A DNA stretch of 64,000 bases from Rhodoplanes serenus (GCA_945893145.1 CAMDDZ010000006.1:1-64000), one strand, 5' to 3'; shown: positions 41,336 through 51,093, numbered from the stretch's first letter. The notes: generated by a model from the letters alone, not told the origin. Made by a program: numbers and translations.

Positions 41336-43270
41336 ATGGACGTTAAGACAAGCGCGGCGACGAGCCGCTATCCCGAGGTCTACGCGCGCTGGCAGCGCGA
41401 CCCGCAGGGCTTTTGGGGCGAGGCCGCGCGCGACGTCGCCTGGATCAAGCCACCAAAAACCGTGTTCGATCCGAACGCCGGGGTCTATGGGCGCTGGTTT
41501 CCCGATGGCGTCTGCAACACCTGTTACAACGCGGTGGATCGCCACGTCGAGGCGGGCCGCGGCGAGCAGGCGGCGATCATCTACGACTCGCCCGTCACCA
41601 ACTCCAAGCAGACCATCACCTACGCGGCGCTGCAGACCAAGACTGAGACGCTGGCCGGCATCCTGCGGCACACCTTCGGCGTCAAGAAGGGCGACCGCGT
41701 CATCCTCTACATGCCGATGGTGCCGGAGGCGCTGGTCGCGATGCTCGCCTGCGCGCGCATCGGCGCGGTGCATTCGGTGGTGTTCGGCGGCTTTGCGCCG
41801 AAAGAGCTCGCCACCCGCATCGACGACGCCAAGCCCAAGGTGATCGTGTCGGCGAGTTGCGGCCTCGAAGGCGCGCGCGTCATAGCCTACAAGCCGCTGC
41901 TCGACGAGGCGATCAATCTCTCAAAGCACAAGCCGGAAGCCTGCCTGATCCTGCAACGGCCGCAGCTCGCTTGCGAGTTGACGCCCGGTCGCGATCATGA
42001 CTGGCAGAAGGCCTGGGACGATGCATTGGTGTGGGCGCGCAACGTACTCGAGCCCGAGCCGATGCTCGCCACCGATCCGCTCTACATCCTCTACACGTCG
42101 GGAACGACCGGAATTCCGAAGGGCGTGGTGCGCGACAATGGCGGGCACCTGGTCGCGCTCAAATGGTCGATGAAGAACATCTACGACATTGATCCGGGCG
42201 AAACCTGGTGGGCCGGCTCCGACATCGGCTGGGTGGTCGGCCACAGCTACATCGTCTATGCGCCGCTGTTTCACGGCTGCACCACGGTGCTCTACGAGGG
42301 CAAGCCGGTCGGCACGCCCGACGCCGGCGCGTTCTGGCGGGTGATTGCCGAGCACAAGGTCGCGGCCTTTTTCACGGCGCCGACCGCGTTCCGCGCCATC
42401 AAGAAAGAAGACCCGCAGGGTAAGCTGTTCACGAAATACGACCTGTCGAAATTCCGCACGCTGTTTCTTGCCGGCGAGCGCGCCGACCCCGACACCATTG
42501 TGTGGGCCCGGGATCTTCTGAACAAACCGGTCATCGACCATTGGTGGCAGACCGAAACCGGCTGGACCATCGCCGGCAATCCGGTTGGCCTCGGCCAGCT
42601 TCCGGTCAAGCTCGGTTCGCCGACTGTGCCGATGCCGGGCTACGACCTGCGCGTGGTCGACGATGCCTGCCAAGAAGTGAAGCGCGGCCAGATGGGCTCG
42701 CTGGTGGTGAAGTTGCCGCTGCCGCCGTCGTGTCTGCCGACGCTGTGGCAACAAGACGAGCGCATGAAGGAGAGCTATCTCGCGGAGTTTCCCGGCTATT
42801 ACAAAACCGCGGACGCGGGTTTCATCGACCAGGACGGCTACGTGTTCGTCATGGGCCGCACCGACGACATCATCAATGTCGCGGGGCACCGGCTTTCGAC
42901 CGGCGGCATGGAGGAGGTGCTGTCCGCGCACCGGGACGTCGCCGAGTGCGCGGTGCTTGGCATCAAGGACGATCTCAAAGGCGAGGTGCCGTGCGGCTTT
43001 ATCGTGCTCAAGGCTGGCGTCAACCGGCCGCCGGAGGAGATCGAGCGCGAATGCGTGCAGCTTGTGCGCGACAAGATCGGACCGGTCGCGGCGTTCAAGC
43101 TTGCCATCGTGGTCAACCGTCTGCCCAAAACGCGTTCGGGAAAAATTCTGCGCGGCACCATCAAGAAGATGGCCGACCACGAACCCTGGAACATGCCGGC
43201 CACCATCGATGACCCAGCCGTGCTCGAGGAGATCGGCGCGGCGATGAAGAGCAAGGGCGTGGGCGTGTGA
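41336..43270 (+). CDS. prpE: Propionyl-CoA synthetase
   Basis: The 644-residue enzyme has the acetyl/propionyl-CoA synthetase layout: RYPEVYARWQRDPQGFWGEAA near the start, LYILYTSGTTGIPKGVVRDN (P-loop), HWWQTETGW, KTADAGFIDQDGYVFVMGR and the acylation-sensitive Lys in PKTRSGKILRG. The GxSxxLG-type pocket segment GWVVGHSYIVYAPLFHG fits PrpE rather than Acs. It converts propionate, ATP and CoA to propionyl-CoA for the methylmalonyl or methylcitrate route. GGAGAA 7 bases upstream sets the ATG at 41336. Confidence 0.9.
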   Translation: MDVKTSAATSRYPEVYARWQRDPQGFWGEAARDVAWIKPPKTVFDPNAGVYGRWFPDGVCNTCYNAVDRHVEAGRGEQAAIIYDSPVTNSKQTITYAALQTKTETLAGILRHTFGVKKGDRVILYMPMVPEALVAMLACARIGAVHSVVFGGFAPKELATRIDDAKPKVIVSASCGLEGARVIAYKPLLDEAINLSKHKPEACLILQRPQLACELTPGRDHDWQKAWDDALVWARNVLEPEPMLATDPLYILYTSGTTGIPKGVVRDNGGHLVALKWSMKNIYDIDPGETWWAGSDIGWVVGHSYIVYAPLFHGCTTVLYEGKPVGTPDAGAFWRVIAEHKVAAFFTAPTAFRAIKKEDPQGKLFTKYDLSKFRTLFLAGERADPDTIVWARDLLNKPVIDHWWQTETGWTIAGNPVGLGQLPVKLGSPTVPMPGYDLRVVDDACQEVKRGQMGSLVVKLPLPPSCLPTLWQQDERMKESYLAEFPGYYKTADAGFIDQDGYVFVMGRTDDIINVAGHRLSTGGMEEVLSAHRDVAECAVLGIKDDLKGEVPCGFIVLKAGVNRPPEEIERECVQLVRDKIGPVAAFKLAIVVNRLPKTRSGKILRGTIKKMADHEPWNMPATIDDPAVLEEIGAAMKSKGVGV

Positions 43271-43388
43271 TTTGCCGAGGTCCGCTGGGCCGTCCGATTT
43301 CGATTAGGAGATTGCCCCGCAACCGTATATGCCATCCCGGCCGGATGACCGCTGCGGCATCCCTCAGCTCCCGGCCCTAGGAAACATC

Positions 43389-43697
43389 GTGACAAAGCCC
43401 GAACTCGGCACCAAGCGCCTTTGCGCTGGCTGCAATGCGAAATTCTACGATCTGAACAAACCCTCGATCGTCTGCCCCATGTGCGAAGCGGTTTTCGTGC
43501 TGCCGAAGCCCGCGCCCGCCCGGCCGATGCGGCGCGCGTTTGAGCCGATGCCCGGCCCCGTGCCCGTTGTGGTGCCGTTCATGGCGCCTGTCGCGGCCGC
43601 GCTGGATAGCGAGGACGAGAAAGCCGAGACGGCGGACGGCGACGACAAAGATGCCGACTCCAGCCCCTTGCTGCTGGAAGAGATCGACGAGGACTGA
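43389..43697 (+). CDS. TIGR02300/FYDLN acid domain protein
   Basis: The 102-residue protein starts with the FYDLN zinc-ribbon-like domain: LGTKRLCAGCNAKFYDLNKP and IVCPMCEAVF, giving two CxxC pairs that likely bind one zinc. A Pro-rich linker and a strongly acidic tail follow (DSEDEKAETADGDDKDADSS), the pattern that names the family. The start is a GTG at 43389 with AGGAAA 5 bases upstream; an in-frame ATG 60 bases earlier is less likely. Function is unknown; these proteins are restricted mainly to alphaproteobacteria. Confidence 0.93.
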   Translation: MTKPELGTKRLCAGCNAKFYDLNKPSIVCPMCEAVFVLPKPAPARPMRRAFEPMPGPVPVVVPFMAPVAAALDSEDEKAETADGDDKDADSSPLLLEEIDED

Positions 43698-43707
43698 CGG
43701 CGCGCCG

Positions 43708-44571
43708 TCAGTTGGCGGCCGCGCCCGTGGTTGCCTGTCCCTTGCGGCGCATAAAATCGAGAAACACGCGCGCGATCTCGGGCTCGTGCGGCGCCCAGTC
43801 CGGGAACGGGATGAGTGGCACCTCTTCGTCCTTGATCGGCAACCGGTGCAACTCGCTGCCCTTGATCTGCTGGTGAGCGATCACGCCATTGGCGGATGCG
43901 TGGGTCAGGTCGTTGCCTGGGATCACGATGGCCGGCACCTTGATCGAGGCCATCTGCTCCGGCGTCACGCCCATTACCGGGTAGTTCGCGCCGGCCTCGA
44001 ACAGCTCGCACCAGCGCTTCATCTTGGCGATGTAGTCCTTCGGATCCATTGCCATCAGAGTCTTTTCGTTCTTGGCGCTGCCCTTGATGCGCTCCTGGTA
44101 CTCCGGCGTCGCGCAGACCGCCGCCATGCCGCCTTGCTCGGCGGCGCGGATGAATTGCTTGTAGTAGTTCTCCGGAAGCCGCGCCGCCGCGAAGGCGCCG
44201 CCGGTGACGCGCAGCAGCATCAGCGCCCGCACCGATTCCGGATGCCGCAGCGTGAACAGAATCGAGGTGCGCGCGCCCGAGGACGAGCCGCCGATGAAGG
44301 CTGGGCTCGCGCCGAGTTTCTTCAACAGAATGTCGAGGTCGTCGGCCCAGGTGATCTCCTCGACCTCGTCGCGGTCGAGCAGGATTTCAGACGTGCCGGT
44401 GTTGCGGCGATCGTGCAGCAGCACGCGGTAGCCGCCGGCGGCGATCTTCGTGGCGAGCGGAATGAATTCGTTATAGGCGCGCCGTCCGCCGGTGATCAGC
44501 GCGACCCACGGGCCGCGTTCGCCGATGATCTGGTAGTTGATGTTGACGCCGCGGATGTTCTCGACCGGCAT
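43708..44571 (-). CDS. Alpha/beta hydrolase
   Basis: The 287-residue protein has an alpha/beta-hydrolase fold: strand ALITGGRRAYNEF in the oxyanion position, nucleophile elbow FIGGSSSGARTS (G-x-S-x-G), acid in VIPGNDLTHASAN and His in PDWAPHEPEIARVFLDF. It lacks the usual HGxPG loop, replaced by TGGRR. Its substrate is unknown. GGGAGC precedes the ATG. It converges on the FYDLN gene with 10 bases between the stops, and shares direction with the upstream luciferase-like monooxygenase, 135 bases away. Confidence 0.82.
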   Translation of the reverse strand: MPVENIRGVNINYQIIGERGPWVALITGGRRAYNEFIPLATKIAAGGYRVLLHDRRNTGTSEILLDRDEVEEITWADDLDILLKKLGASPAFIGGSSSGARTSILFTLRHPESVRALMLLRVTGGAFAAARLPENYYKQFIRAAEQGGMAAVCATPEYQERIKGSAKNEKTLMAMDPKDYIAKMKRWCELFEAGANYPVMGVTPEQMASIKVPAIVIPGNDLTHASANGVIAHQQIKGSELHRLPIKDEEVPLIPFPDWAPHEPEIARVFLDFMRRKGQATTGAAAN

Positions 44572-44706
44572 GATGTGCTCCCACGCGCTGGGCCGGCCCG
44601 TGCCGGCGTCTTTTGCAGGCTGGCATCATAACCGGATTGAGGGCAGGGCTGGAAGGGACTGCCGATTGGTGGCGCCTGCGCCGCAGGCCGGCTGTGGTGC
44701 GCGGCG

Positions 44707-45846
44707 CTAGTGCTTTTCGCGCATGCCCGCGCGTTCGAGCCGCGGCAGCACCTCGTCGCGGAAATACGGCAGTTCGTCGAGATAATTTACGAACGACACC
44801 GCAATGCCGCGCACGCCGGCGCGGCCCAGGCTTGCGAACTCCTCCGCGATCTTGTCCGGCGTGCCGACGAACGGATAGCCGCCGATCGCGTTGCTGGCGA
44901 AATAGCGCTGCTTGGCGTCGTACTCTTCGGCGGGCGTGTTCTGCCGCGTGATGCCGCGGTTCTTCAGCATGCTGTCGATGGCGCCCCAGTCGGCGCTCTC
45001 GATGATGGCATGTCGGTAGTATTCCTCCGCCTCCTTCTGGCTCGCCCGGCAGGTCACCTGGCCGATCGTATAGACCTCGATCTCGCGGCCCACCTTCTCG
45101 GCATCGCTCTTGATGTCCGTGACCATCTTGGCGGTGGCATCGACCGAGAGACGCGAGGTGGAGGTCGCGGTGAAATAAGCATCGCAGTTGCGTAGCGCGA
45201 AGGCCTGGCCGGTTCCCGTCGAGCCGGCGTTCATGATGAGCGGCCGCGCGCCGCCATAAGGCTTGGGCTTGGCGCGTATCTTCCTGAGCTTGATGAACTG
45301 TCCGTCGAAATCGAAGTCGTCCTGCGGCCCCCAGGCTTGCTTGATGGCGTCGATCCATTCTTGCGCATAAGCGTAGCGCTGCTCGTGATCGCGCTGCTGG
45401 ACGCCAAACATCTCGAACTCGCCCTCATTCCAGCCGGCCACGATATTGAGTCCGAAGCGGCCTTGGCCGACGTGATCGGCGGTGACGATCTCCTTTGCGG
45501 CGATCAGCGGATGAAACAGGGGCGCGTGCACGGTGCCGAACACGGTGATGTGTTCGGTCGCCGCCAATAGTCCGGTCGCCCAGGTAATGGTTTCGAGCGT
45601 CTCACCATGGAAATCGGTGTCGCCGCCGTAACCCTTCCAGCGTCCGATCGGTAGCATGAAGTCGATACCAGCTTCGTCGGCCATCTGGGCGAGAGCGAGA
45701 CAATCCGGCCAGCTTGCCGACCAACGCTCGGGCACTGTGGTGGCGGAGCGGCCGGACGAGCAATTGGCGCCGAACATGCCGATCTTGAGCGCATTGGCGT
45801 TGTACATCGCCAGGCGTTCGCGCATCGATCCGGTGCGGCTCGGCAA
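44707..45846 (-). CDS. Luciferase-like flavin-dependent monooxygenase
   Basis: The 379-residue protein has the bacterial-luciferase TIM-barrel fold: LKIGMFGANCSSGRSATTVP, FMLPIGRWKGYGGDTDFHGE, HITVFGTVHAPLFHPLIAAKE, then GRFGLNIVAGWNEGEFEMFG and PLIMNAGSTGTGQAFAL. It resembles RutA/SsuD-type enzymes that use FMNH2 and O2. It may oxidise a sulfonate, amide or heterocycle; the substrate is unknown. The start is a TTG at 45846 with GGGAG 6 bases upstream; ATG codons at 45825 and 45807 are alternatives. The neighbouring hydrolase could process the product (inference). Confidence 0.88.
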   Translation of the reverse strand: MPSRTGSMRERLAMYNANALKIGMFGANCSSGRSATTVPERWSASWPDCLALAQMADEAGIDFMLPIGRWKGYGGDTDFHGETLETITWATGLLAATEHITVFGTVHAPLFHPLIAAKEIVTADHVGQGRFGLNIVAGWNEGEFEMFGVQQRDHEQRYAYAQEWIDAIKQAWGPQDDFDFDGQFIKLRKIRAKPKPYGGARPLIMNAGSTGTGQAFALRNCDAYFTATSTSRLSVDATAKMVTDIKSDAEKVGREIEVYTIGQVTCRASQKEAEEYYRHAIIESADWGAIDSMLKNRGITRQNTPAEEYDAKQRYFASNAIGGYPFVGTPDKIAEEFASLGRAGVRGIAVSFVNYLDELPYFRDEVLPRLERAGMREKH

Positions 45847-45857
45847 AGCATTCTCCC

Positions 45858-45888
45858 AAGGCTCACGTCAGGAAAGGCTCACGTCAGG
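45858..45888. repeat. 15-bp direct repeat upstream of the monooxygenase
   Basis: AAGGCTCACGTCAGG occurs at 45858-45872 and 45874-45888, separated by one base, and is followed by CCTTTTTTCTT. It could be a regulatory site or a slippage duplication; the first unit overlaps the leader of the monooxygenase gene. Confidence 0.65.
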
Positions 45889-46026
45889 CCTTTTTTCTTA
45901 AACGAATTCATGGCTAAGCGGCAATGCGCGCAACAGGGGGCGTGCAGCTGTTTTTCTCGGTGCTTTTCTTGGTGCTATGCTGGTCGCGGCATCGAGCTTT
46001 AGTTCTCAACATCGCTGGGGGAAACC

Positions 46027-46488
46027 ATGACAATGCAGACATCCGGATCGCCATCGATTTTCTCGCACACCGATCGCCTGGTCGCGACGTGGCAGGATTT
46101 CCTGCTGCTCGTCGGCCGCGTGCTGGTCGGTTTCATCTTCATCAACAGCGGCTGGCGCAAGCTGATGGACATGCAGGCGTTTGCCAGCACCATGCCGCGG
46201 CGCGACCTGCCGGTCTTCCTAGGGTACGTCGCCCCGCCGGTTGAATTCATCGGCGGCATCTGTCTGGTGTTGGGGCTCGCCACCCGCTACGCATCGCTGG
46301 TGACGCTGCTGTTCATCATCATCGCGACGTTCAGCTCGCACCGCTATTGGAGCGCGCCGGAAGCGCAAATGGCCAATCAGAGCAGCCATTTCTGGAAAAA
46401 CGTCTCGATGATGGGCGGCACCGTGCTGCTGTTCATCACCGGCGCCGGGCGCTATTCGCTCGATTGGATGTTCCGGCGCAAGGGCTGA
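46027..46488 (+). CDS. DoxX-family membrane protein
   Basis: The 153-residue protein has four hydrophobic helices at about 22-42, 62-82, 86-105 and 125-145. The first ends VGFIFINSGWRKLMDM, a DoxX-family segment. DoxX was named for a thiosulfate:quinone oxidoreductase subunit, but most bacterial relatives are of unknown role in redox or membrane stress. GGGGGAA precedes the ATG. It stands alone between a luciferase-like gene and a TPR gene. Confidence 0.85.
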   Translation: MTMQTSGSPSIFSHTDRLVATWQDFLLLVGRVLVGFIFINSGWRKLMDMQAFASTMPRRDLPVFLGYVAPPVEFIGGICLVLGLATRYASLVTLLFIIIATFSSHRYWSAPEAQMANQSSHFWKNVSMMGGTVLLFITGAGRYSLDWMFRRKG

Positions 46489-46651
46489 CCAGGGCTGGAC
46501 CGTAGCGGCCGTGCGACGTTAGGGCGGGAGCCATTGCCGCGGATTTGATCGCGTGCGCAAGGCTCGGTCCGCTATGATGAACGCGGTAAGGGCCGTGCGG
46601 CGGACGGCAATTGCGCTGTCGCGTCCGATTCCGGCGTATTGACCCGTCGCA

Positions 46652-48409
46652 ATGTCCGAGCAGGCAGCCACCATTGACGTCCCCACCCCGGACGATATCC
46701 GGGCTGCGGTCGATCGTATGGTGACGAGCGACGTTTTTATCCGCTCGCCCCAACTCGGCGCGTTCGTGCGTTTCGTGGTCGAGGCGGTGCTGCACGGCAA
46801 GGCCGATCGCATCAAGGCCTACACCATCGGCGTCGAGGTGCTCCGCCGCGACATCAAATTCGACCCGCAGCTTGATCCGATCGTGCGGGTTGAGGCGACG
46901 CGGCTGCGGCGCGCCATCGAGCGCTACTACGCGGGTCCGGGTGCAACCGACCGAGTCATCATCGATTTGCCACGCGGCTCCTACGTGCCGATCTTCCGGT
47001 ACCGCGAGATCGCGGCCGCCCGTATGGCGCCGGCCGCCAGCGCGCTCGAATGGTTGAACGAATTTGCGCGCGCGCAGCCCGCGCTCTCGGTGTTGATTGC
47101 GGTCAGCCTTGTGGCCGCGGTGGTGGTGGCCGGCGTGTTGCTCCGCCGGCATGCGACCCAATCGTTCGCAGGCTCGCGCCCCGACGTGGCGCAGTTGCCG
47201 CCGGGCAATGGCATGCCCTCGGTTTATATCGAGCCGCTCCGCATCACTGGTACGCAGGGCCCAGGCGGTATCGCTGCCGCTCGGCTGTTTGAAAAGATCA
47301 ACGATGCGTTTGCCCGCTTCGACACCATCAACGTGGTCTATCGCGCTCCAGCCAGCAGTCCGGGGAATCCGGCCGGTGCGGTCAACCCAGCGGAGCCGCA
47401 TTCGGATTACCGGCTGGCGGGCGTGCTGGATTATCAAGATGTGCAAACCAACGCGCTGTTCCGTGTGATCGATGTGGCCCAGGGCAAGGTCGTGTGGTCA
47501 CGGACGTTCGACCGCATTCCGCCATCCCGGGCGCAAGGCGAGGCCGAGGACTTCGTCGTTGTCGCGCTGGCAAACGCGCTGCTGCAATCCTACGGCGCGA
47601 TCCGCTCCCATGATCGCGCGAAGCATCTGACGTCGAGCGCGGGCGATCCGCGCTATCGCTGCATCCTGGAGGCGGCCGATGCGATCCGCTCCAACGACCC
47701 GGCGACTCGCGATCGCGCGCGCGTTTGTCTCGAGCGTCTCACCGCGCTCGATCCGAGCTTCGCGGTCGGCTTCGCCTTCTTGGCCATCACCTACAATCGC
47801 GAATTTGCCCAGGAGTACGGCGATCGCGTGCGCGATCCGCAGGCGCTCGACAAGGCGCTGAAAGCAGCACAACGCGCGATCGAATTGCAGCCGGAAGACT
47901 CGCGCGCTTATCTGTCGCTGTTCGTCGTCCGCTACAATCAGCGCGAATTTGCGCTGGCCTTTGCGGCCGCGGAGAAGTCGCTGGCACTCAACAAATACGA
48001 CACGCTCGCCATGGGCGAGTACGGCGGGCGCTTGATCATGTTCGGCCAGGTCGAAAAAGGCCTGCAGTTGATGCAGCGCGCCGGCGAGTACGGTTCGATC
48101 CGGCCGAACTGGCACTATTTCTATCTGTTCCTCGGCAGTCATCTCACCGGAAACGCCAAGCTCGCGGCGCAATACGCCAATCAGATCGCGGCCGAGAATT
48201 ACGTTTTGGGGCTGGTCGCCAAGGCGCTGGTGGCCGCAGCCGCCGGCAACGACATCCGCAAGCGGCAGGCGATCGATCGGTTGCTGGTGCTGGCGCCGGG
48301 CTGGCGCGATGATCCGAGGGCCGAACTCGTCCGGCACATCCCAGATTCGGGGATCGTGGACCGGTTGGCGAAGGATCTGGCCGCCGCCGGCTTGCCCCGC
48401 CGGCCCTGA
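46652..48409 (+). CDS. TPR protein with CadC-like N-terminal domain and one TM helix
   Basis: The 585-residue protein starts with a segment of about 110 residues: GAFVRFVVEAVLHGKADRIK, YTIGVEVLRRDIKFDPQLDP, IVRVEATRLRRAIERYYAG, IDLPRGSYVPIF. This motif set occurs at the N-terminus of many signalling proteins (TPR or adenylate-cyclase-like) and is thought to be a wing-helix-like DNA or partner-binding domain. One transmembrane helix (LSVLIAVSLVAAVVVAGVLL) follows near 148-167, and the rest carries TPR-like repeats (for example KALKAAQRAIELQPEDSRAYL). It may work as a CadC-like membrane regulator. Confidence 0.75.
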   Translation: MSEQAATIDVPTPDDIRAAVDRMVTSDVFIRSPQLGAFVRFVVEAVLHGKADRIKAYTIGVEVLRRDIKFDPQLDPIVRVEATRLRRAIERYYAGPGATDRVIIDLPRGSYVPIFRYREIAAARMAPAASALEWLNEFARAQPALSVLIAVSLVAAVVVAGVLLRRHATQSFAGSRPDVAQLPPGNGMPSVYIEPLRITGTQGPGGIAAARLFEKINDAFARFDTINVVYRAPASSPGNPAGAVNPAEPHSDYRLAGVLDYQDVQTNALFRVIDVAQGKVVWSRTFDRIPPSRAQGEAEDFVVVALANALLQSYGAIRSHDRAKHLTSSAGDPRYRCILEAADAIRSNDPATRDRARVCLERLTALDPSFAVGFAFLAITYNREFAQEYGDRVRDPQALDKALKAAQRAIELQPEDSRAYLSLFVVRYNQREFALAFAAAEKSLALNKYDTLAMGEYGGRLIMFGQVEKGLQLMQRAGEYGSIRPNWHYFYLFLGSHLTGNAKLAAQYANQIAAENYVLGLVAKALVAAAAGNDIRKRQAIDRLLVLAPGWRDDPRAELVRHIPDSGIVDRLAKDLAAAGLPRRP

Positions 48410-48663
48410 CGCAATCTTATCCTCACCACATAACACGCTGACGCTGCAGCGCTATTTCCCGCAAATTACCGTAATTTGCTTTCCTTTCCGGCCCGGCCGC
48501 CACACATACCGGCCCGCCTGCTCCGCGATGGGGCTCGCAGCGCTTACAGGCTGAGTGGTGTTTCGGTCAGCCCCTCCGGAAGCGCGCCCTTTTGAACCTT
48601 CAAGGCGCGCGTTCAACCGCAAAACCGGTGCCCACTTTTGCGCAGCGTGCGAGGCAATGAGAT

Positions 48664-49107
48664 ATGGCAATGGCTGATTACAAACACGATCCTTCTTTGA
48701 CCGAAGGGGAAAAGTCCCCGGCGGATAAGATTCTCTCCATCGAAAATGTAGCTGAGATGTTCGGCGTCAGCCGGCTCGCGCTGCGCTATTACGAGCTGCG
48801 CGGGCTGATCCGGCGGCGTCACTGGATCGGCCGCACTCAGGTCTATGGCTGGGCCGACTGCGACCGGGTTGCGTTTATCCTCAAATGCCGGCGCGCCGGG
48901 CTGCGGCTCTCCGAGATCAGGCCCATCATCGAGGCGGCCGACCAGGATACTGCGAGCCCGCTGACCGAGTGCGGTCAGGAGCGCTGCATGGAGCTGGTCG
49001 AACGGCTTGAGCAGCGCAAAAAGATCTACGACGAAGCGTTGGCCGAACTGGTCCACATGCACACACTGCTGAGCGCGAGGCTTGGCGATCCGGGCAGCCC
49101 GCGCTGA
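48664..49107 (+). CDS. MerR-family transcriptional regulator
   Basis: The 147-residue protein has a MerR winged helix: SIENVAEMFGVSRLALRYYELRG, then RTQVYGWADCDRVAFILKCR, followed by a coiled-coil dimer helix (ECGQERCMELVERLEQRKKI). Two Cys (TECGQERC) four residues apart at the start of the helix could sense a metal or redox signal, but typical MerR metal-binding loops are absent. An ATG at 48664 is followed by another two codons on. No obvious target lies beside it. Confidence 0.87.
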   Translation: MAMADYKHDPSLTEGEKSPADKILSIENVAEMFGVSRLALRYYELRGLIRRRHWIGRTQVYGWADCDRVAFILKCRRAGLRLSEIRPIIEAADQDTASPLTECGQERCMELVERLEQRKKIYDEALAELVHMHTLLSARLGDPGSPR

Positions 49108-49114
49108 CGCTAAT

Positions 49115-49249
49115 GCATGATCCTGAAAAAGCCTGCCCCGGACTTGATCCGGGGTGGGCACCGGTTTCCCGCCTGCGCGAAGCCCTGGCACTTTCTCATC
49201 TTGTGGCTGGATGCTTCGGCGGGCGAAGGCAGGTCGGAAAAGATCATGC
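49115..49249. repeat. Compound palindromic repeat, expanded relative of the 49-bp element
   Basis: The stretch is flanked by GCATGATC (49115-49122) and GATCATGC (49242-49249) as in the 49-bp element, but with an insertion that includes an internal hairpin, CCCCGGACTTGATCCGGGG near 49136-49154. It ends GGAAAAGATCATGC, as the 49-bp element does in reverse. It lies between convergent genes. Confidence 0.7.
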
Positions 49250-49263
49250 TCAAACAAGAAGCT

Positions 49264-51093
49264 TCAGACCCGTTCGAACTGCAGCTTAGCAAGACGCGCA
49301 TAGAGGCCGCCCGCGGCAGCGAGCGTCTCGTGCGTGCCTTGCTCGACGATGCGGCCGTGGTCCAGCACCAGGATGCGGTCGCATGACAGCACCGTTGCGA
49401 GCCGGTGCGCGATCACCAGCGTGGTGCGCCCGGTCATCAGTCGCGTGAGCGCGGTTTGCACCAGGGTCTCGTTCTCGGCATCGAGCGAGGAGGTGGCCTC
49501 GTCGAGCAGCAGCAGCGGGGCTGCGCGCAGGATGGCGCGCGCGATTGCGATGCGCTGGCGTTGCCCGCCGGACAGCGTGATGCCGCGCTCGCCGACCTGC
49601 GTTTCGTAGCCTTCGGGCAGTTGCCGGATGAATAGCGCCGCAGCGGCGGCTTCCGCTGCCGCCTCGATCTCGGCGTCCGAGGCGTCCGGCCGGCCGAAGC
49701 GGATGTTATCGCGCACGCTCATGGCGAAGATCGCGGTGTCCTGCGGGACGAGCGCGATGTGGCGGCGCAACTCCGCTGGATCGGCTTCCGGCAGGCGCAC
49801 GCCGTCAAACCGCACCGCTCCGCGGCTCGGATCGTAGAAGCGCAGGATCAGATGGAAGATCGTGCTCTTGCCCGCGCCGGACGGACCGACGATCGCGACC
49901 TTCTCGCCCGGCGCCACGCGAAACGACACGCCATCGAGGACATCCACCTCGGGGCGCGTTGGGTAGGCGAAATGCACGTCTTCGAAAACAACCTCGCCGC
50001 GCGGGTGCTGCGGCAGCGCGACCGGCTGCGCAGGCGCGCGGATCGCGGGCGGAATGCCGAGCAACTCAGCCAGCCGCTCAGCCGAGCCCGCGGCTTGCGA
50101 CAGCTCGCCCCACACCTCGCTCAATTGTCCGAGGCCGCTTGCGGCGAACACCGCGAACAGCACGAATTGGCTCAGCCGGCCGGGGCTGATTGAACCGGTG
50201 AGCACATCTTGTGCGCCAACCCAAAGGATCATCACGACGCTCGCCGACGCGAGGAAGATGATGATCGCGGTGAGGAAGGCGCGGGCGCGCGTCGAGTGCA
50301 GCGCCGCGTCGTAGGCGCGGTCGACCGCTGCGGAAAAGCGCGTGTTGGCGAGCCGCTCGTTGGTGAAGGCTTGCAGCGTGCGCATCGCACCGATCAGTTC
50401 GGCGGCATAGGCCGACGCGTCGGCGAGCGTGTCCTGCGCGGCGCGCGAGCGGCGGCGCACCGCGCGGCCGAAGGCGACAAGCGGCAGCACGATCACCGGA
50501 ATGGCGATCAGCACGAAACCGGACAGGCGAGGGCTCGTCACCACCATCATGGTGGCGGAGCCGGTGAAGAGCACGAGGTTGCGCAACGCGACCGACACCG
50601 ATGAGCCGACCGCGGATTTGATCTGCGTGGTGTCGGCGGTCAGCCGTGAGATCAGCTCGCCGGTCTTGGCGGTGTCGAAAAACGGCGCCGATAGCGCGGT
50701 CAGGTGATCGAACACCGCTGCGCGCAGGTCGGCCACCACGCGCTCGCCCAACGTGGTGACGAGGTAGTAGCGGCTGGCGCTGGCGACTGCGAGCAACGCC
50801 ACGATCATGATCATCACGCCGAAATACTGATCGATCAGCGCGACCCGCTCGGTGCTGAAGCCGAAGTCGATCATGCGCCGGACCGCGATCGGCACCACGA
50901 GGGTGACGACCGCTGCGGTCACCAGCGCGACAAGTGCTGCCGCAACGCGCAGCCGGTAGCGCGCCACGAAGGGCACCAGCAGCCGGAGCGGCTTGAGCTT
51001 GGCTTTGGGCGCTGCCGGCGCCGCAGCCGCGGGGGCCGCCACGGGCGGCTGCGGCTGCCCGCTGAGTTCCCGGCCTGCGCTGGCGTCGTTCAT
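49264..51093 (-). CDS. ABC exporter, fused permease and ATPase (MsbA-like)
   Basis: The 609-residue protein is a half-transporter. An Ala/Pro-rich N-terminal tail is followed by six transmembrane helices (residues 30-330) and an ATPase domain with Walker [11 protein letters not shown]-loop VPQDTAIF, signature ITLSGGQRQ, Walker [13 protein letters not shown] and switch His in [10 protein letters not shown]. It forms homodimers to move lipids or small hydrophobic molecules out of the cytoplasm. The ATG at 51093 precedes the Ala/Pro tail. It is divergent from rpmE with about 220 bases between starts. Confidence 0.93.
   Translation of the reverse strand: MNDASAGRELSGQPQPPVAAPAAAAPAAPKAKLKPLRLLVPFVARYRLRVAAALVALVTAAVVTLVVPIAVRRMIDFGFSTERVALIDQYFGVMIMIVALLAVASASRYYLVTTLGERVVADLRAAVFDHLTALSAPFFDTAKTGELISRLTADTTQIKSAVGSSVSVALRNLVLFTGSATMMVVTSPRLSGFVLIAIPVIVLPLVAFGRAVRRRSRAAQDTLADASAYAAELIGAMRTLQAFTNERLANTRFSAAVDRAYDAALHSTRARAFLTAIIIFLASASVVMILWVGAQDVLTGSISPGRLSQFVLFAVFAASGLGQLSEVWGELSQAAGSAERLAELLGIPPAIRAPAQPVALPQHPRGEVVFEDVHFAYPTRPEVDVLDGVSFRVAPGEKVAIVGPSGAGKSTIFHLILRFYDPSRGAVRFDGVRLPEADPAELRRHIALVPQDTAIFAMSVRDNIRFGRPDASDAEIEAAAEAAAAALFIRQLPEGYETQVGERGITLSGGQRQRIAIARAILRAAPLLLLDEATSSLDAENETLVQTALTRLMTGRTTLVIAHRLATVLSCDRILVLDHGRIVEQGTHETLAAAGGLYARLAKLQFERV

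Noticed and set aside
37906-41346. Very long plus-strand open frame (over 1100 codons) opposite the acyl-CoA synthetase and TSUP genes
   Set aside because: It is rich in His, Arg and Asp with no recognisable domain, and runs antisense to three clear genes; high GC makes long antisense frames common.
48410-48663. Possible sixth palindromic repeat near 48612
   Set aside because: Only a short AAAACCGGTGCCCACTTT-like core matches; the flanking arms are missing, so I did not annotate it.
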